Source: JAGWNR01 sp964565685 (GTDB lineage Bacteria > Patescibacteriota > Minisyncoccia > Phycocordibacterales > PALSA-1337). From it: 8,217 nucleotides of DNA. Location: contig CAZMFR010000016.1 in NCBI GenBank assembly GCA_964565685.1, positions 1 through 8,217 of the forward strand, given 5' to 3'. The notes under the pieces were generated by a model that saw only the letters and a list, made by a program, of their open reading frames with translations, did not search any database and was not told the DNA's origin. Below are positions 5,174-8,217 of this stretch, in pieces. Numbering within the stretch: position 1 is the stretch's first letter; each line of letters opens with the position of its first letter. A program made the position numbers and the translations under genes.

Positions 5174-5820
5174 GACGCCTTCGTACTTAGGCATCACCCA
5201 AGCGATTTCGACTCGCGAATGGCTGGAGCAGAGGCATGCTTTTTTAAGCATATTTACTATGTATACACATTGTAAACATTGATCAAATAAGCATATATCC
5301 ACCATACCTGCTTTGGAGTGTTTTCTTATCAAAACTTGCTTTGGTATATTTCAAACATCTTGGTCGATCTGTATAGATGGGTAGAATCACCGGACTCTGT
5401 AAAGAATAATCCAGAAATAATCTATAAAATATCAGAGACAACGCTTTGGCGATGCCGTCTCGAGACCGAAGCCGTTTGCAAGCGAGTCATAGCGAATATA
5501 ATATTGTTTCAATAAAAATATGCACAAAATAGCTGTCTATAATGATCAATCCTTTCCTTTTGGATCGTATAAAATAAATTTTTGCTAGATTTTTTGAAAA
5601 AAGCATATAAAGCAAATGAACGGATCATAAAAAACGATTTGACGGCGTGCATTTTTTAATTTTTTTTCCATAAACCGATGGCGAGGCGAGCCAGAATAGC
5701 TCGCTTTTCCCACTTTTAACTTTTTTTACAAAAAATCCAGAAGATTTCGATTGACAAGCGTCTATTTTTTGATGCATAAATAAAAATTATCCCCTTTTTT
5801 AAAATTTTTCCTGTTTTCCT
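5174..5820. other. AT-rich intergenic region without a convincing gene
   Basis: About 650 bases separate the minus-strand gene's upstream region from the nrdJ promoter. Short open frames exist on both strands (for example a GTG-started 65-codon frame at 5318-5515) but none has a ribosome binding site, a recognisable motif or convincing codon use. Structures seen are ATGCTT-TTTT-AAGCAT (5236-5251), the palindrome GTCTCGAGAC (5457-5466), long T-runs at 5652-5668, and the hairpin at 5686. A TTGACA at 5751-5756 with CATAAA at 5775-5780 (18-bp spacer) is a second possible promoter towards nrdJ. I see no tRNA, rRNA or known riboswitch core. Confidence 0.5.
5686..5708 (+). terminator. Candidate intrinsic terminator in the intergenic region
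   Basis: GCGAGC (5686-5691) pairs perfectly with GCTCGC (5699-5704) around a 7-base loop (CAGAATA), and a short T-run (5705-5708) follows on the plus strand. The stem is compact and GC-rich in AT-rich surroundings. The T-run is short, so termination may be weak. No upstream plus-strand gene is evident for it to terminate; it would shield nrdJ from upstream transcription or end an unseen RNA. Confidence 0.4.
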
Positions 5821-5829
5821 TGCTATAAT
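5821..5829 (+). promoter_or_regulatory. nrdJ: Extended -10 promoter of nrdJ
   Basis: TGC-TATAAT is a consensus extended -10 element (perfect TATAAT at 5824-5829). The -35 region is only AT-rich, which extended -10 promoters tolerate. Transcription would begin near 5836, leaving a leader of about 100 bases before the nrdJ ATG. No NrdR-box pair or cobalamin-riboswitch B12 box was recognised nearby. Confidence 0.6.
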
Positions 5830-5849
5830 TACATCCGCAATTAATTATT

Positions 5850-5906
5850 ATGCCAAGCGAGGGATATGTGATTACATGCAAGCACAATGTCCGAGCGCAG
5901 TCATAA
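5850..5906 (+). other. Possible 18-codon leader ORF ahead of nrdJ
   Basis: Just downstream of the predicted transcription start, an ATG opens an 18-residue frame (MPSEGYVITCKHNVRAQS) that ends at TAA 5904-5906, 33 bases before nrdJ. It has no Shine-Dalgarno, but neither does nrdJ. It also contains a small ATGT-GATT-ACAT stem-loop. It could be a regulatory leader or simply chance. Confidence 0.2.
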
Positions 5907-5938
5907 GAAAGTAATCTTTATTATTTAATAAAAAGCAT

Positions 5939-8217
5939 ATGACATCAAAAAAGAAAACAGTCGCAGCCCGTTCGACAGCAAATACGGCAAAACCGGTCGT
6001 AAAAAACATCCAAAAGAGAGACGGAACGATTGTTCCTTTTAACAAAGAGAAGATAATCATCGCTGTGGAGAAGGCGATGAGAGCGGCAGGCGAAGGCACA
6101 CTCGCCGATGCGGGAAAGATCGCAGATGATGTCATAAAAGAGATCGCAAAAATAACCACAAAATACAAAAACTTCATCCCTGCCGTAGAAGGCGTACAGG
6201 ATATCGTGGAAAAGCGCCTTATCTTGAGCGAATATGCAAAAACAGCCAAGGCATACATATTGTATCGAGACGAGAGAGCGCGCGTTAGGGCAAAAGGGTT
6301 CAAGGTTCCGCCAAAAGTACGCAAGCTCGCCCAGGAAAGCAAAAATTATTTCCGCAATCCGCTCGGTGAATTCGTATACTACCGGACTTATTCCAGATGG
6401 ATGGATGGGGAGGGTCGCCGCGAAACATGGATAGAGACCGTCGAGAGATATATCTCATTCATGCAAAGCAATCTCGGAGACAAGCTCACAAAAAAAGAAT
6501 ACGCCGAGATCCGCGAAGGGATTTTGAATCAAGAGGCGATGCCATCGATGCGCCTTCTGCAGTTTGCAGGCCCTGCCGCCGCAGCGACGAATGTCTGCGC
6601 ATATAATTGCGCCTTCACCGCTCCGGAAAAATTTCAAGATCTCGCAGAGATAATGTACATATCCATGTGCGGAACAGGAATGGGTTTTGCCGTCGAGAGC
6701 CGCAATGTTCAAAAATTCCCTCAGATAAAATCTCAGACTGGAAAAAAATTGCCGACGCACGTCATTCCAGACAACAAGGAGGGCTGGGCAGATTCCCTGG
6801 TCATTGGCATGAATGCTTGGGCAGAAGGCAATGATATAGAATTCGATTTCTCCCAATTGCGCCCTGCTGGCGCGCGACTCAAAACAATGGGCGGCAAATC
6901 ATCAGGACCAGATCCGCTGCGCAAACTCCTATCCTTTACAAGAAAAGTCATGCTCGAACGCCAGGGAAAACGCCTGCGAAATATAGACCTGCACGACATA
7001 ATATGCGACATAGGCGATTGCGTCGTCTCTGGAGGCGTCAGAAGGAGCGCCATGATCTCTCTGTCTGATTTGGATGACGACAAGATAAGAGATGCAAAAA
7101 TGGGCGCTTTTTACAACACAGAGCCACAGAGAATGCTGGCGAACAATTCAGCCGTATATGTAAAAAAGCCGTCAAACGTCGAATTTATTGATGAATGGAT
7201 AGCCCTGATGAAATCAGGATCCGGAGAGCGCGGCATATTCAACCGCGGTTCCCTTGCAAAGACCTTGCCCGAGAGGCGCATGAAGCTCTTGCGTGAAAAG
7301 CATCCTGATTATTTTGATGCGGAACAAAAGACGATAATCGGCTATATGGGCACCAATCCTTGCGGCGAAATAATCCTACAGCCAAAGCAATTCTGCAATC
7401 TGTCCGAGGTGGTCGCCCGTGCAGAAGACGACATGAAGAGCTTGATGAAAAAAGTCCGCCTTGCCGCGATTCTCGGCACCTATCAGAGCAGTCTGACCCA
7501 TTTCCCGTATCTATCGAAGGAGTGGTCGGAACATTGCCAGGAAGAACGCCTGCTCGGAGTTTCGATCACGGGTCAATGGGATTGTCCGATCGTACGATCG
7601 CCTGAGACTCTAGCAAAATTGCGCGATGAAGCATTAAAGATAAATCGAGAATATGCAAAAAGGTTCGGCATAAACGCTTCGACAGCCATCACTACGGTCA
7701 AGCCGTCCGGTACTTTGTCTCAAACCGTCGATTGCTCTTCCGGAATGCATCCGAGACATGCTCCATATTATATTCGCCGCATCAGAATATCCGCCACCGA
7801 TTCCCTATTCAAAATGTTGCGCGATCAAGGCGTGCCTTTCCACCCAGAGGTCGGCCAGAGCGCCGAGAATGCCACTACTTATGTCCTGGAATTTCCTGTC
7901 GCTTCGCCTCCAGGATCGATCTATCGCGACAGCATCACAGCGATAGACCAGCTCGAACATTGGAAGATCGTAAAACAACATTACACTGATCACAATCCTT
8001 CGGTGACAGTCTCTGTCAGCGATGATGAATGGATCGCCGTAGCCGATTGGGTCTACCGAAACTGGGATATGGTCGGCGGCCTTTCGTTCCTTCCACGCGA
8101 TAATCACGTATACCAGCTCGCCCCATACGAGACGATAGATGAAAAGACGTACACCGAGCTCTCCCGCCGCCTTGCTCACATCGATTATTCAAAGATCATC
8201 ACCTATGAAAAGACCGA
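5939..8217 (+). CDS. nrdJ: Adenosylcobalamin-dependent ribonucleoside-triphosphate reductase (class II RNR), 3' end off window
   Basis: The frame is open for 759 codons to the right edge and makes dNTPs from NTPs with coenzyme B12 (EC 1.17.4.2), in the cytosol. After a basic tail, an ATP-cone-like domain (about 20-110) begins with VVKNIQKRDGTIVPFNKEK; this is the usual allosteric dATP/ATP sensor. The RTPR body follows: FVYYRTYSRW, then NCAF with C224 (probable reductive cysteine, C220 nearby), SGGVRRSA, NPCGEI with thiyl-radical C475 and E477, and reductive partner C486. The 11-residue C475-C486 spacing equals C408-C419 of the Lactobacillus enzyme. The phosphate-binding KPSGTLS motif starts at K588. 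No intein interrupts it. The C-terminal redox cysteine pair would lie beyond the window. The start is ATG 5939, since an in-frame stop lies at 5912-5914; no strong Shine-Dalgarno is present. Organisms of this type rarely make cobalamin, so import is implied (inference). Confidence 0.95.
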   Translation, partial: MTSKKKTVAARSTANTAKPVVKNIQKRDGTIVPFNKEKIIIAVEKAMRAAGEGTLADAGKIADDVIKEIAKITTKYKNFIPAVEGVQDIVEKRLILSEYAKTAKAYILYRDERARVRAKGFKVPPKVRKLAQESKNYFRNPLGEFVYYRTYSRWMDGEGRRETWIETVERYISFMQSNLGDKLTKKEYAEIREGILNQEAMPSMRLLQFAGPAAAATNVCAYNCAFTAPEKFQDLAEIMYISMCGTGMGFAVESRNVQKFPQIKSQTGKKLPTHVIPDNKEGWADSLVIGMNAWAEGNDIEFDFSQLRPAGARLKTMGGKSSGPDPLRKLLSFTRKVMLERQGKRLRNIDLHDIICDIGDCVVSGGVRRSAMISLSDLDDDKIRDAKMGAFYNTEPQRMLANNSAVYVKKPSNVEFIDEWIALMKSGSGERGIFNRGSLAKTLPERRMKLLREKHPDYFDAEQKTIIGYMGTNPCGEIILQPKQFCNLSEVVARAEDDMKSLMKKVRLAAILGTYQSSLTHFPYLSKEWSEHCQEERLLGVSITGQWDCPIVRSPETLAKLRDEALKINREYAKRFGINASTAITTVKPSGTLSQTVDCSSGMHPRHAPYYIRRIRISATDSLFKMLRDQGVPFHPEVGQSAENATTYVLEFPVASPPGSIYRDSITAIDQLEHWKIVKQHYTDHNPSVTVSVSDDEWIAVADWVYRNWDMVGGLSFLPRDNHVYQLAPYETIDEKTYTELSRRLAHIDYSKIITYEKT

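Noticed and set aside
5318..5515. GTG-started 65-codon frame in the intergenic region
   Set aside because: No ribosome binding site at a proper distance, no recognisable motif and AT-driven composition; treated as non-coding.
5872..6342. 156-codon minus-strand frame with hydrophobic stretches
   Set aside because: It is antisense to the ATP-cone region of nrdJ, whose protein sequence matches a known family.
7805..8179. 124-codon minus-strand frame near the right edge
   Set aside because: Antisense shadow of the conserved reductase body.
1..8217. CRISPR array, defence operon or tandem repeats
   Set aside because: No regularly spaced repeats and no Cas, restriction or toxin-antitoxin proteins were recognised.

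Overview
The window looks like chromosomal DNA of an ultra-small, fermentative bacterium of the Candidate Phyla Radiation (Patescibacteria, probably Parcubacteria-like), with an integrated mobile element in its left 3.4 kb. This placement is inferred from the combination of AT-rich intergenic DNA, starts mostly without a clear Shine-Dalgarno sequence, a large serine recombinase next to a tRNA gene, a small membrane PH-domain protein, and a B12-dependent monomeric-type ribonucleotide reductase carrying an ATP-cone. TGA is used as a normal stop (542-692 reading frame, the 4295 and 4298 ends) and none interrupts the reductase, so the code is the standard one. Code 25 of Gracilibacteria/Absconditabacteria is therefore unlikely.

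Region 1 to about 3,400 is the accessory part. A partial minus-strand gene (444 to beyond base 1) looks like the C-terminal zinc-ribbon part of a serine recombinase with half its cysteines lost. It is divergent from a two-gene unit: a previously untracked 49-residue small ORF (543-692) whose stop overlaps the start of a HUH rolling-circle replication protein (689-1768) as ATGA. A GC-rich imperfect hairpin lies inside the 3' end of the rep gene and could be an origin. A large serine recombinase (1916-3520) follows. Its last ~50 codons read antisense through a tRNA-Arg(CCG) gene and its promoter. The most economical reading is a replicative integrative element (plasmid- or filamentous-phage-like) that entered at the 3' end of tRNA-Arg. 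The 3' acceptor strand of that tRNA has two imperfect pairs, as would be expected if the element supplied it.

Region 3,440 to 5,170 is probably resident DNA. It holds a two-helix membrane protein with a bacterial PH (bPH2) domain, facing tail-to-tail, with 2 bases between stops, an AT-rich minus-strand gene of a metallopeptidase-like family. That gene has HKILH where an HExxH zinc motif would be expected. It appears to be transcribed from a -10 box placed so close to its ATG that the mRNA would be leaderless, with an alternating CAAGAT/ATCTTG repeat over the -35 region.

Region 5,174 to 5,820 is AT-rich and shows no convincing gene. It contains a terminator-like hairpin. An extended -10 promoter (TGCTATAAT) then leads, through a ~100-nt leader, into nrdJ (5939 to beyond the right edge). 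This is the longest gene in the window: an adenosylcobalamin-dependent ribonucleoside-triphosphate reductase that makes dNTPs for DNA synthesis.
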